DNA of 20,914 nucleotides, taken from Lachnospiraceae bacterium (GTDB taxonomy: Bacteria > Bacillota > Clostridia > Lachnospirales > Lachnospiraceae). Where the stretch lies: assembly GCA_021204285.1 (NCBI GenBank), contig JAJPZP010000148.1, forward strand, positions 1-20,914. The letters run 5' to 3'. The translations under genes and the position numbers were made by a program. Below are positions 7,297-13,878 of this stretch, in pieces. Position 1 is the first letter of the stretch. The number at the start of each line of letters is the position of its first letter. The notes under the pieces are model-generated. The model was not told the origin of the DNA and searched no databases. It saw only the letters and a list, made by a program, of their open reading frames with translations.

Positions 7297-7962
7297 GTGA
7301 AGACGATCGCAAAAATATATACCGATTTCCCGGAGAAATTCGGGATTCCCAGGCAGAGCGGACTTGTGGAGGGGCTGACGGGGCGAATCGTCTTCGAACC
7401 GGAGTATCGAAATCCCGATGCGCTGCGCGGACTGGAGCAGTTTTCTCACATCTGGCTTCTGTGGAAATTTTCGCAGACAGAGAGGGAGAAGTGGACAGCG
7501 ACCGTGAGGGGACCGCGGAGCGGGGGAAAGACGCATGTGGGCGTTTTTGCCACACGTTCGCCCTATAAGCCAAATGATATCGGACTTTCCTCGGTGCGCC
7601 TGCTGAAAATTTGCATGGATGAACGGGAAGGCCCGGTGATATTGGGGGATGGCGTGGATATGGCAGACGGTACGCCGATTTATGATATAAAGCCTTATAT
7701 TCCACTCTGTGACTGTCATCCCGAGGCGTCAGAGGGATATACAGAAAAGACACAGGAGCACGCACTGAAGGTGGATTTCCCTCAGGAGCTTCTGGTGCGC
7801 TATCCGAAGGAAAAAAGAGACGCAGTTATCGGGGTGCTCGCGCAAGATTCGCGCCCGGCCTATGTGATGGATCCGGAACGAATCTATGGCCTGTCCTTTG
7901 CGGGATATGATGTGAAATTTCGCGTGGAGGGAGACCGGCTGACAGTTGTAGATTTACTATAA
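7297..7962 (+). CDS. trmO: tRNA (N6-threonylcarbamoyladenosine37-N6)-methyltransferase TrmO
   Basis: A 221-residue TrmO/TsaA (YaeB) family protein, which N6-methylates t6A37 in tRNA using S-adenosylmethionine. Diagnostic motifs are FEPEYRNPDALRGLEQFSH (33-51), the SAM loop FATRSPYKPNDIGLSSV (84-100) and DGTPIYDIKPYIP (124-136). Translation begins at GTG 7297, with GGAGGGG at 7283-7289 seven bases upstream; the next in-frame ATG would delete the conserved N-terminal strand. It follows trmN6 by 17 bases and closes the long + strand operon, placing a third RNA-modifying enzyme beside rsmI and trmN6. Hairpins begin at its stop codon. Confidence 0.93.
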   Translation: MKTIAKIYTDFPEKFGIPRQSGLVEGLTGRIVFEPEYRNPDALRGLEQFSHIWLLWKFSQTEREKWTATVRGPRSGGKTHVGVFATRSPYKPNDIGLSSVRLLKICMDEREGPVILGDGVDMADGTPIYDIKPYIPLCDCHPEASEGYTEKTQEHALKVDFPQELLVRYPKEKRDAVIGVLAQDSRPAYVMDPERIYGLSFAGYDVKFRVEGDRLTVVDLL

Positions 7963-7981
7963 AAGTCCCGGACGGACTTTT
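7961..7981 (+). terminator. Weak hairpin at the trmO stop codon
   Basis: AAAAGTCC (7961-7968) and GGACTTTT (7974-7981) form an eight-base-pair stem with loop CGGAC, beginning within the trmO TAA. The downstream tract ATATTTCG is a poor U run, so it is probably a weak terminator or an RNA-stabilising hairpin. A second GC-rich stem, TGTCCGC / GCGGACA with a four-base loop, lies at 7993-8010 and has no U tract. Confidence 0.45.
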
Positions 7982-8043
7982 ATATTTCGTGATGTCCGCG
8001 CTGGCGGACAGGTCTGTTTATATCGATGCATGAAAAAGCGGAG

Positions 8044-8085
8044 ACTCCCGTAAAATGTAAGGATGCATTTTGCGGGAGTTTTTAT
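8044..8085 (+). terminator. Strong terminator-like hairpin overlapping the spmA ribosome-binding site
   Basis: A 16-base-pair stem runs from ACTCCCG (8044-8050) through TAAAATGTA, a four-base loop AGGA at 8060-8063, and back to CGGGAGT (8073-8079); two of the pairs are G-U. It is followed by a T tract from 8079 to 8083 and more T's. This is a classic Rho-independent terminator for the trmO operon. The 3' arm contains GGGAG (8074-8078), the only plausible Shine-Dalgarno for the spmA ATG at 8088, so the same hairpin could hold spmA off at both transcription and translation. Confidence 0.8.
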
Positions 8086-8087
8086 TT

Positions 8088-8678
8088 ATGAATGTACTTT
8101 GGGCGGGGATGATGCTGATCGCGGTGATATATGGAGCCTTTCACGGGACGATTCCTGAGGTGACGCAGGCGGCGCTTGATTCCTCGAAGGAAGCCGTGAC
8201 GCTTTGTGTCACGATGCTCGGGATCCTTTCTTTCTGGATGGGATTGATGCAGATCGGGACGGTGTCGGGGCTGGTCGGCCGTCTGACGAAGGCTGTGCGG
8301 CCTGCGTTGCGCTGGCTCTTCCCGCATATCCCGGAAGATCATCCGGCGATGGAGCACATCGCGCTGAACTGTATCGCGAATGTGCTGGGACTTGGCTGGG
8401 CAGCGACGGGGGAAGGCCTGAAGGCGATGGAGCAGTTAAAGAGGCTGGAGGCGGAACGTCGGACAGTTCCGGCCGGGGCCGCGAGCAGCGAGATGTGCAC
8501 CTTCCTGGTTCTGAATATTTCGTCGCTTCAGCTGATTCCGGTCAATGTCATCGCCTACCGAAGCCAGTATGGGAGCGTGAACCCTGCGGCCATCGTCGGT
8601 CCGGCGATCGTCGCGACCGCGGTGAGCACAGCGGTCGGGGTGATTTTCTGCAGGCTGATGCGGAGAATGTCAGGTTGA
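8088..8678 (+). CDS. spmA: Spore maturation protein A (nucleoside-recognition/Gate domain)
   Basis: A 196-residue membrane protein, the usual length for SpmA, with the Gate/nucleoside-recognition fold. SpmA, with SpmB, helps dehydrate the spore core and builds heat resistance in Bacillus and Clostridium. Diagnostic segments are the opening NVLWAGMMLIAVIYGAFHGT, FWMGLMQIGTVSGLV, LFPHIPEDHPAMEHI, LGLGWAATGEGLKAMEQLK, and FLVLNISSLQLIPVNVIAYR. ATG 8088 is chosen because it aligns with the SpmA N terminus and has GGGAG (8074-8078) nine bases upstream; a TTG at 8070 lies inside the hairpin and would add six unrelated residues. No spmB follows: the next gene converges from the opposite strand seven bases away. 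Confidence 0.88.
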   Translation: MNVLWAGMMLIAVIYGAFHGTIPEVTQAALDSSKEAVTLCVTMLGILSFWMGLMQIGTVSGLVGRLTKAVRPALRWLFPHIPEDHPAMEHIALNCIANVLGLGWAATGEGLKAMEQLKRLEAERRTVPAGAASSEMCTFLVLNISSLQLIPVNVIAYRSQYGSVNPAAIVGPAIVATAVSTAVGVIFCRLMRRMSG

Positions 8679-8685
8679 AGACTGC

Positions 8686-9585
8686 TCAGAGGGTGTCCTG
8701 GATAGTTCCCGGTTCGTAGGGATTGACATGGATCATGACGTGCTTGATGTTGTCAAAATTGTGTTCCAGTCCATCGTGCACGTTCTCGGCGATTGCGTGT
8801 GCGCGTTGCAGCGGGAGCGTTCCGTCCACGGCGATCTCCACATCAATGTAGACTTTTTCCCCGAACATTCTGGTCTGCAACAGGTCGATATCCCTGACGC
8901 CGTCCTGTTTCTCAATAAATTCCCGGATTGCCTGCGTGTAATCTTCATCACAGGCGCAGTCCGTCATCTTCCGGGTTGCGTCCCGGAAAATTTCCACAGC
9001 CGTCTTCAGAATAAAAACGCAGATGACAACGCTTGCTACCGCGTCGAGAACCGGCATACCGGCGCGTGCGCCTGCGATGCCGATCAGTGAGCCGATCGAA
9101 GAGAAGGCGTCGGAACGGTGGTGCCAGGCGTCGGCCATAAACGCGGAGGAATTCAGTTTCCGCGCGCAGGCTCTCGTGTAGTGGAACATCGCCTCCTTCG
9201 AGATGATGGAGACGACCGCGGCCACGAGCGGGAGCAGGCCGGGAACGACGAGCGCGTCATAGTTTCCGGCAAGAATGGTATCCAGTCCGGTTTTGCCGAT
9301 CCCGAGACCCGTCACAAAGAGGATCACCGCAAGGATCTCCGAGGCGACGCATTCAAAGCGGTCATGCCCATAGGGGTGATCTGCGTCTTTTTCGCGTTTT
9401 GAGAGTTTCACGCCGATCAGCGCGATAAAGGTCGCCAGGACATCTGAGAGCGAGTGCACCGCATCGGAGATCATTGCCCCGGAATTTCCCAGTAAACCGG
9501 CAATCAGTTTGAAAGCGGACAAAAGTACATTGCCCGCGATGCCGATCGTCGAGACTCTGGTCATCAGTTTCGTTTCTTCATTCAT
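8686..9585 (-). CDS. Cation diffusion facilitator (CzcD/YiiP-type metal exporter)
   Basis: A 299-residue CDF transporter that exports divalent transition metals from the cytoplasm, usually in exchange for protons. Six membrane helices are followed by a ferredoxin-like cytoplasmic domain (about 210-299). Likely metal ligands of the membrane site are H44 and D48 in DAVHSLSD and H155 and D159 in WHHRSD; DADHPYGHDRFE (67-78) is the conserved loop after helix 2. ATG at 9585 is chosen because GGAGG (complement of 9596-9600) lies ten bases before it and the family N terminus MNEETKLMTRV follows; upstream in-frame codons lie in the leader RNA. The leader carries a NiCo riboswitch, so induction by Co2+, Ni2+ or Fe2+ is expected. 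The gene converges with spmA. Confidence 0.93.
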   Translation of the reverse strand: MNEETKLMTRVSTIGIAGNVLLSAFKLIAGLLGNSGAMISDAVHSLSDVLATFIALIGVKLSKREKDADHPYGHDRFECVASEILAVILFVTGLGIGKTGLDTILAGNYDALVVPGLLPLVAAVVSIISKEAMFHYTRACARKLNSSAFMADAWHHRSDAFSSIGSLIGIAGARAGMPVLDAVASVVICVFILKTAVEIFRDATRKMTDCACDEDYTQAIREFIEKQDGVRDIDLLQTRMFGEKVYIDVEIAVDGTLPLQRAHAIAENVHDGLEHNFDNIKHVMIHVNPYEPGTIQDTL

Positions 9586-9655
9586 GTTTTGAAATCCTCC
9601 ATTCCCTTTGCCCGGGTTTCCATGTGTCAGGGTATAAAAAAACACCTGGAAACGA

Positions 9656-9675
9656 TAGTAAGTCCTACTTTACTA
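9656..9675. repeat. Near-palindrome TAGTAAGT-CCT-ACTTTACTA
   Basis: TAGTAAGT (9656-9663) and ACTTTACTA (9667-9675) are inverted copies around CCT with one extra T. In the - strand RNA it would fold immediately after the riboswitch P1 helix and share the last P1 base(s), so it may be part of the expression platform. It could alternatively be a DNA operator. Confidence 0.5.
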
Positions 9676-9751
9676 CTGTCCCGCAGATGTCTTCTACCTG
9701 CTGCCCTTATGTGAGGCCCGGCATTCAGGAATGGCCTGACGCCTGATCAGT
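9675..9751 (-). promoter_or_regulatory. NiCo (czcD-type) riboswitch aptamer
   Basis: Read on the - strand, the segment follows the NiCo riboswitch layout closely: ACTGATCAGGC at the 5' side (9751-9741), hairpin TCAGG-CCATT-CCTGA, then TGCCGGGC, a short hairpin GCCT/AGGGC, GGCAGCAGG, hairpin CAGGT/ATCTG, and the terminal GCGGGACAGT (9684-9675). ACTG and CAGT close the P1 helix of the four-way junction. This RNA class binds Ni2+/Co2+ cooperatively and has also been reported to respond to Fe2+; it sits upstream of czcD-like exporters, as here. The match is from memory of the family, not a covariance search. Confidence 0.82.
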
Positions 9752-9794
9752 TTGTACTGTAGATGATTGCAGTGCAAATTGCTGTGTTCTCTGT

Positions 9795-9823
9795 ATAGTA
9801 TGCGATTGCCGCCGGATTGTCAA
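9795..9823 (-). promoter_or_regulatory. Promoter of the CDF transporter / riboswitch leader
   Basis: On the - strand a perfect -35 box TTGACA (9823-9818) is followed by a 17-base spacer and TACTAT (9800-9795). Transcription would begin near 9788, about 35 bases before the riboswitch aptamer, giving a leader of about 200 bases before the ATG at 9585. Confidence 0.75.
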
Positions 9824-10015
9824 GACTTAAAATTCTGAACTGGTGAATAATTTTACAAAAATTATACTTTAAGGGGCAGAAAGATTTTACATGGGGAGTG
9901 TACGATTCTCATATGATACGGACACGTTTTGTTGTATTTTGTCGAAAATGAACGGACCACCGGTAAGATCGAAGAATGGGATGGATGTACTACCGGAAGG
10001 GAGTAGAGGAGAATC

Positions 10016-11704
10016 ATGAAGGATACGATGGAAGTTATATTTGGATTATTAGGCGGCCTGGCGGTGTTCATCTATGGAATGAACCTGATGAGCGAATGTC
10101 TGCAGAAGGCAGCCGGCGAGAAGATGAAGAGCATTCTGGGAATGCTGACGAGAAACCGGGTGATGGGCGTGCTCGCCGGCGCGCTGGTGACAGCCGTACT
10201 GCAGAGCAGCAGTGCGACGACGGTCATGGCGATTGGTTTTGTCAGCGCGGGACTGATGACGCTGCCACAGGCGATCTCCATTATCTTTGGCGCGAATATC
10301 GGTACGACAATCACGGCACAGATTATCGCGTTCAAGATCACGGATTATATACAGGTCTTCATCTTTGTCGGATTCATCATTTCATTTGTCTGTAAAAATG
10401 AGAGAATCAAGAATATCGGGCGGACGATCTTTGCCTTTGGCCTGTTGTTCCTCGGCATTGAGACGATGGGCGATGTGATGAAGCCGCTCGCCTCAAGCCC
10501 GGTGTTTACAAACATGATTGCGCAGGTGGCGAATATGCCGATTCTGGGCGTTGCGGTCGGTACATTGATGACGCTGGTCGTGCAGAGCAGCTCAGCCACG
10601 ATCGCAGTGCTGCAGAATTTCGCCTCACAGGCAGGACCGGACGGCGTGACCAGTATCCTGGGTCTCACCGGCGCGATTCCGATTCTGCTCGGCGACAATA
10701 TCGGTACAACGATTACGGCGCTTCTGGCCTCCGTCGGACAGTCGAAGGACGCGAAGCGGACCGCGGTTGCGCATTCCCTGTTTAATATTTCCGGCGCACT
10801 CCTGTTTATCTGGTTTGTGAAGCCCTATGCGGCGCTGATCCAGGCGATTTCCCCGTCGGGCGCAGAGATCGATGTGATCTCGCGGCAGATTGCCAATGCG
10901 CACACGATCTTCAATATCACGATGACGCTCATCTGGATCGGGCTTCTTGGCTTCATGGTGAAGCTTGTCATGAAGATCATACCGGATGGAAAGGCGGAAA
11001 AATTCAATCCGTCGAGGCCGATTTATCTGGATCGCAATGTCATTGCTCAGCCGGCGGCTGCGCTCCGCCTTGTGGCGAAGGAGGTACTGCGCTGCGCGGA
11101 CATGGTGAAAGGCATGCTGCTTGATGTAAACGGCGCGCTTGGAAGCGGAGAGATTCAGGTGCTTGAAAATGTGAAAGAGAACGGCGGCGCGCTGGACGCC
11201 CTGCAGACAGAGATCAACGATTATCTTTCCGAACTCTTTTCATCCGGCTCACTGACAGAGCAGCAGGCGGCGCAGACAGCCAGACTTCTGTGTGTGCTCA
11301 GCGATGTAGAACGGATGGGTGATTTGTCTGCGGAGATGGCCGATGCAATCAGGGAAAATATTGAGCATAAGTATGGATTTTCGAGGGAAGCAACGGGAGA
11401 ACTGAAGGATAGCCTGGGACAGATCGAGCAGATGTACGAGGGTGCGCTGGCGGCTATGGTCAAGGGAGACCGGACCGCTCTTGGTGATCTTCTGAAGGAT
11501 AATGAGAAGATACTGAACCTGGATGTTGTGATGCGTGAGCAGCATATGCAGCGCGTGCGCGAGAGCCGGTGCAAAAAGGAGCTGACGGTTCCCTTCACAA
11601 GAGTTCTCAACTGCATCGACCGTATGGGAAACAGCTGTGTCAATCTGGCGGAAGGTGCGCTCAGGCAGATGAGCTTCACTTACTTTATGGTGGAAGAGAA
11701 ATAA
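10016..11704 (+). CDS. Na+/phosphate cotransporter family protein with PhoU-like C-terminal domain
   Basis: A 562-residue NptA/YjbB-type Na/Pi cotransporter (PF02690). Two inverted membrane repeats carry the family hallmarks: QSSSATT (63-69) with GANIGTTIT (92-100), and QSSSAT (190-195) with GDNIGTTITA (226-235). These hairpins form the substrate and sodium sites. From about residue 335 the protein is soluble and helical, with the acidic, leucine-rich pattern of PhoU domains (SDVERMGDLSAEMADAI is typical), suggesting a cytoplasmic regulatory tail. It likely moves inorganic phosphate with sodium; direction is unclear, since some PhoU-bearing members act as exporters. GAGGAG at 10006-10011 precedes the ATG by four bases. 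It stands alone in front of the K+ uptake genes. Confidence 0.92.
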   Translation: MKDTMEVIFGLLGGLAVFIYGMNLMSECLQKAAGEKMKSILGMLTRNRVMGVLAGALVTAVLQSSSATTVMAIGFVSAGLMTLPQAISIIFGANIGTTITAQIIAFKITDYIQVFIFVGFIISFVCKNERIKNIGRTIFAFGLLFLGIETMGDVMKPLASSPVFTNMIAQVANMPILGVAVGTLMTLVVQSSSATIAVLQNFASQAGPDGVTSILGLTGAIPILLGDNIGTTITALLASVGQSKDAKRTAVAHSLFNISGALLFIWFVKPYAALIQAISPSGAEIDVISRQIANAHTIFNITMTLIWIGLLGFMVKLVMKIIPDGKAEKFNPSRPIYLDRNVIAQPAAALRLVAKEVLRCADMVKGMLLDVNGALGSGEIQVLENVKENGGALDALQTEINDYLSELFSSGSLTEQQAAQTARLLCVLSDVERMGDLSAEMADAIRENIEHKYGFSREATGELKDSLGQIEQMYEGALAAMVKGDRTALGDLLKDNEKILNLDVVMREQHMQRVRESRCKKELTVPFTRVLNCIDRMGNSCVNLAEGALRQMSFTYFMVEEK

Positions 11705-11737
11705 CGGCAACAGTACATGGCAATATCGATTTTTCGG

Positions 11738-11766
11738 TGGCATAGTTTCTGGCGGTATGGTACAAT
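11738..11766 (+). promoter_or_regulatory. Putative promoter of the ktrB-ktrA operon
   Basis: An extended -10 element, TG (11758-11759), one base, then TACAAT (11761-11766), lies 46 bases before the ktrB start. The -35 region 17 bases upstream (TGGCAT, 11738-11743) is a poor match, as is common with extended -10 promoters. The start point would be near 11773. Confidence 0.45.
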
Positions 11767-11812
11767 TATTTTATTGTAGCATACTGTTTGTCGTTCACGG
11801 GGAAAGGAGAGC

Positions 11813-13183
11813 ATGGGTCAGATGAAAAATGACAGAAGTTCCATCGCGTTTTCCGATGTCCGTCTCTCCAGGACGATGATGATCATGCTCGGTTTTCTGA
11901 GTATTATTCTGCTTGGCGCGCTGCTTCTGATGCTGCCGTTTGCGTCCAGAACGGGGGAGGAGACCTCGTTTCTGGGCGCTCTTTTTACCTCGGTGTCCGC
12001 GACCTGTGTGACGGGGCTTGTCGTCTATGATACCTGGATGCACTGGACCTTGTTTGGGCAGCTGGTGCTGCTCGTACAGATTCAGATCGGCGGACTGGGT
12101 TTCATCACGATCGGTTCTTTTGCGATGATGGTGCTTGGAAGAAGGATCGGTCTTAAGGGACGGGAACTGATTCACGAGAGTCTCAATACCCTGCAGCTTC
12201 GCGGAACGGTGAAGCTGGTGCGCAGGATTATCATCGGAACGCTGTGTTTTGAGGGAATCGGGGCGGCGCTGCTCGCAATCCGTTTCGTGCCGGAGCTTGG
12301 GCTCCTGCGTGGCGTTTATTATGGTATTTTTCATGCGGTCTCTGCGTTCTGCAATGCAGGCTTTGACCTGATGGGATATCAGGCGGCCTATGCTTCCTTT
12401 ACCGCTTATGCCGGCGATCCGCTCATAGTACTTGTGCTGAGCGCGCTGATCATTATCGGGGGCATTGGTTTTCTCGTTTGGGAAGATCTTCTGCTCAACC
12501 GCTGGCACTGGCGGCGCTACCGGCTGCAGACAAAGATTGTTCTGACAGCGACGACAGCGCTGCTGGTGGGAGGAACGCTGCTGTTTCTGCTGACGGAGAG
12601 AAATGGTCTGTTCGCGGATATGGGAGCAGGAGAGCGTTTCCTTGCAGCCTTCTTCGCGGCGGTCACGCCCCGCACAGCCGGTTTTAATACCATCGATCTG
12701 GCGGCGATGTCGAGTGCGTGTAAAGTGCTGACGATGCTGCTTATGTTCGTCGGCGGAAGCCCCGGTTCCACAGCCGGCGGTATCAAGACAACGACGCTTG
12801 TCGTGATTCTGCTTCACATCCGCGCCTATCTTCTCCATGAAAAGGACTGTGTGGCGTTCCGGCGCAGATTGGAGGAGGACGATGTAAAACGCGCGAGCGT
12901 TGTCATCTTTATCAATTTTTCACTTGCGATCTTCGCGGTCATGGTGCTGCTGACCGGACAGGATCTGCCGCTTGCCGATGTTCTGCTGGAGGCCTTCTCC
13001 GCGATTGGTACTGTGGGTATGTCGACTGGTCTGACGCGGGATCTGAACACACTGTCCCGGATTGTGATCATGGCGTTGATGTTCCTCGGGAGGGTGGGCA
13101 GCCTGTCCTTTGCCATGTCCTTTACGGAGCGGAAACACATGGGCGAGCTGCGCTATCCGGAAGAGGATATTGTGGTGGGTTAA
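11813..13183 (+). CDS. ktrB: K+ uptake channel subunit, TrkH/KtrB family
   Basis: A 456-residue TrkH/KtrB potassium translocating membrane protein built from four M1-P-M2 units. The four filter glycine loops are visible: TCVTGLVV (64-71), CNAGFD (180-185), TPRTAGFNT (285-293) and GTVGMSTG (399-406). The segment GGSPGSTAGGIKTTT (314-328) is the conserved gating-loop region in the third unit. Size and sequence are closer to KtrB than to the longer E. coli TrkH. AAAGGAG (11803-11809) lies only three bases before ATG 11813 and twelve before ATG 11822; the first is kept, but the second is possible. It is followed 35 bases later by its RCK partner. Confidence 0.93.
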   Translation: MGQMKNDRSSIAFSDVRLSRTMMIMLGFLSIILLGALLLMLPFASRTGEETSFLGALFTSVSATCVTGLVVYDTWMHWTLFGQLVLLVQIQIGGLGFITIGSFAMMVLGRRIGLKGRELIHESLNTLQLRGTVKLVRRIIIGTLCFEGIGAALLAIRFVPELGLLRGVYYGIFHAVSAFCNAGFDLMGYQAAYASFTAYAGDPLIVLVLSALIIIGGIGFLVWEDLLLNRWHWRRYRLQTKIVLTATTALLVGGTLLFLLTERNGLFADMGAGERFLAAFFAAVTPRTAGFNTIDLAAMSSACKVLTMLLMFVGGSPGSTAGGIKTTTLVVILLHIRAYLLHEKDCVAFRRRLEEDDVKRASVVIFINFSLAIFAVMVLLTGQDLPLADVLLEAFSAIGTVGMSTGLTRDLNTLSRIVIMALMFLGRVGSLSFAMSFTERKHMGELRYPEEDIVVG

Positions 13184-13200
13184 AGGTTACTATTCACCAC

Positions 13201-13217
13201 TAGTTAGGAGGTAACTA
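13201..13217 (+). promoter_or_regulatory. Ribosome-binding site of ktrA presented in a hairpin loop
   Basis: TAGTTA (13201-13206) and TAACTA (13212-13217) are perfect inverted copies exactly flanking GGAGG (13207-13211), and the ATG follows one base later at 13219. The Shine-Dalgarno would sit in the loop of a six-base-pair stem in the ktrB-ktrA intergenic RNA. Confidence 0.55.
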
Positions 13218-13218
13218 C

Positions 13219-13833
13219 ATGAAGAAATCATTTTTGATTATCGGCCTGGGGGATTTCGGAAGCTATCTCTGCCGTGATCTGGCAAAGATGAAGAATGAGA
13301 TCATGATTGTCGATAAGGATGAGCGGGCTCTGGAGGATCTGCTCGATGTGGCGACAAGCAGCCTGATTGCAGACTGCACGCGTGAGAGCGTGCTGAAAAA
13401 GATAGGAGTCGGAAATTTCGACGTCTGCTTCGTGTGTATCAGTCACGATTTTCAGAGCAATCTCGAGGTTACAAGTCTTCTGAAGGAGCTCGGTGCGCAG
13501 TATGTGGTCAGCCAGGCTGCCAATGACGTGCATGTGAAGTTCCTGCTGAAGATTGGTGCTGACGAGGTCATTCATCCGAACCGGGATTCGGCAAAGCGCG
13601 CGGCGGTGAAGTACAACAGTGAGCACGTGTTTGACTATTTCGATCTGAAGGACGGTTATTCGGTCTATGAGATTACTCCACTGCCAGAATGGGTCGGCAG
13701 GAGTATCCTTGACTCCAATATCCGGGCAAGATATGATATTTATATCGTTGCAGTGATTCGCACCGGTGGCGGCACAGAGTTCATGCCGGTGCCGCAGACC
13801 ATAATCGGGAGTGGCGATCACCTCATGTGTTGA
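13219..13833 (+). CDS. ktrA: K+ uptake regulatory subunit, TrkA/KtrA family, with 3'-end frameshift
   Basis: A 204-residue single-RCK protein that gates the KtrB channel from the cytoplasm in response to nucleotides. The Rossmann nucleotide site is GLGDFG (9-14), with VDKD (31-34) ending strand 2. The N-terminal RCK_N domain spans about 1-120 and RCK_C follows from about 135. The frame ends abruptly at TGA 13831-13833 as GDHLMC. One reading frame back, from GTG 13827, the sequence reads VLTNEEMMENLLRKL and stops at 13872-13874, which is the strand and helix expected at the end of an RCK_C domain. A single base, such as one G at 13827/13828, seems to be missing. Either the subunit lacks its last 15 residues or the consensus carries an error. 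Confidence 0.9.
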   Translation: MKKSFLIIGLGDFGSYLCRDLAKMKNEIMIVDKDERALEDLLDVATSSLIADCTRESVLKKIGVGNFDVCFVCISHDFQSNLEVTSLLKELGAQYVVSQAANDVHVKFLLKIGADEVIHPNRDSAKRAAVKYNSEHVFDYFDLKDGYSVYEITPLPEWVGRSILDSNIRARYDIYIVAVIRTGGGTEFMPVPQTIIGSGDHLMC

Positions 13834-13878
13834 CAAATGAAGAGATGATGGAAAACCTGCTCCGTAAACTGTGAACAA

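Larger units (their letters stand above)
9586..10015. other. Divergent regulatory region between the CDF and Na/Pi transporter genes
   Basis: This 430-base gap holds no gene. Its left part (to 9823) is the long leader and promoter of the - strand CDF gene, including the NiCo riboswitch and a run of seven A's (9636-9642; U7 in the leader RNA). The right part (9824-10015) is AT-rich and should contain the + strand promoter for the Na/Pi cotransporter, but I found no convincing -35/-10 pair. Close to that gene, CCGGTA (9960-9965) and TACCGG (9991-9996) could form a hairpin about ten bases before the ribosome-binding site. Confidence 0.7.

Noticed and set aside
8070..8087. Longer SpmA start at TTG 8070
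   Set aside because: It lies within the terminator hairpin, has no ribosome-binding site and adds residues absent from SpmA proteins; ATG 8088 matches the family N terminus.
9960..9996. CCGGTA/TACCGG inverted repeat as an operator for the Na/Pi cotransporter
   Set aside because: Six-base arms with a 25-base loop are expected by chance fairly often and no known phosphate regulator box was recognised.
11705..11812. c-di-AMP or other riboswitch before ktrB
   Set aside because: Only 108 bases lie between the genes and none of the ydaO-type conserved elements were seen; the small palindrome ACAAT-ATTGT (11762-11777) overlaps the -10 box and is too short to call.
13825..13835. Programmed -1 frameshifting in ktrA
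   Set aside because: The shift site CATGTGTTGA has no slippery X-XXY-YYZ heptamer and no clear stimulatory stem follows, so mutation or sequence error is more likely.
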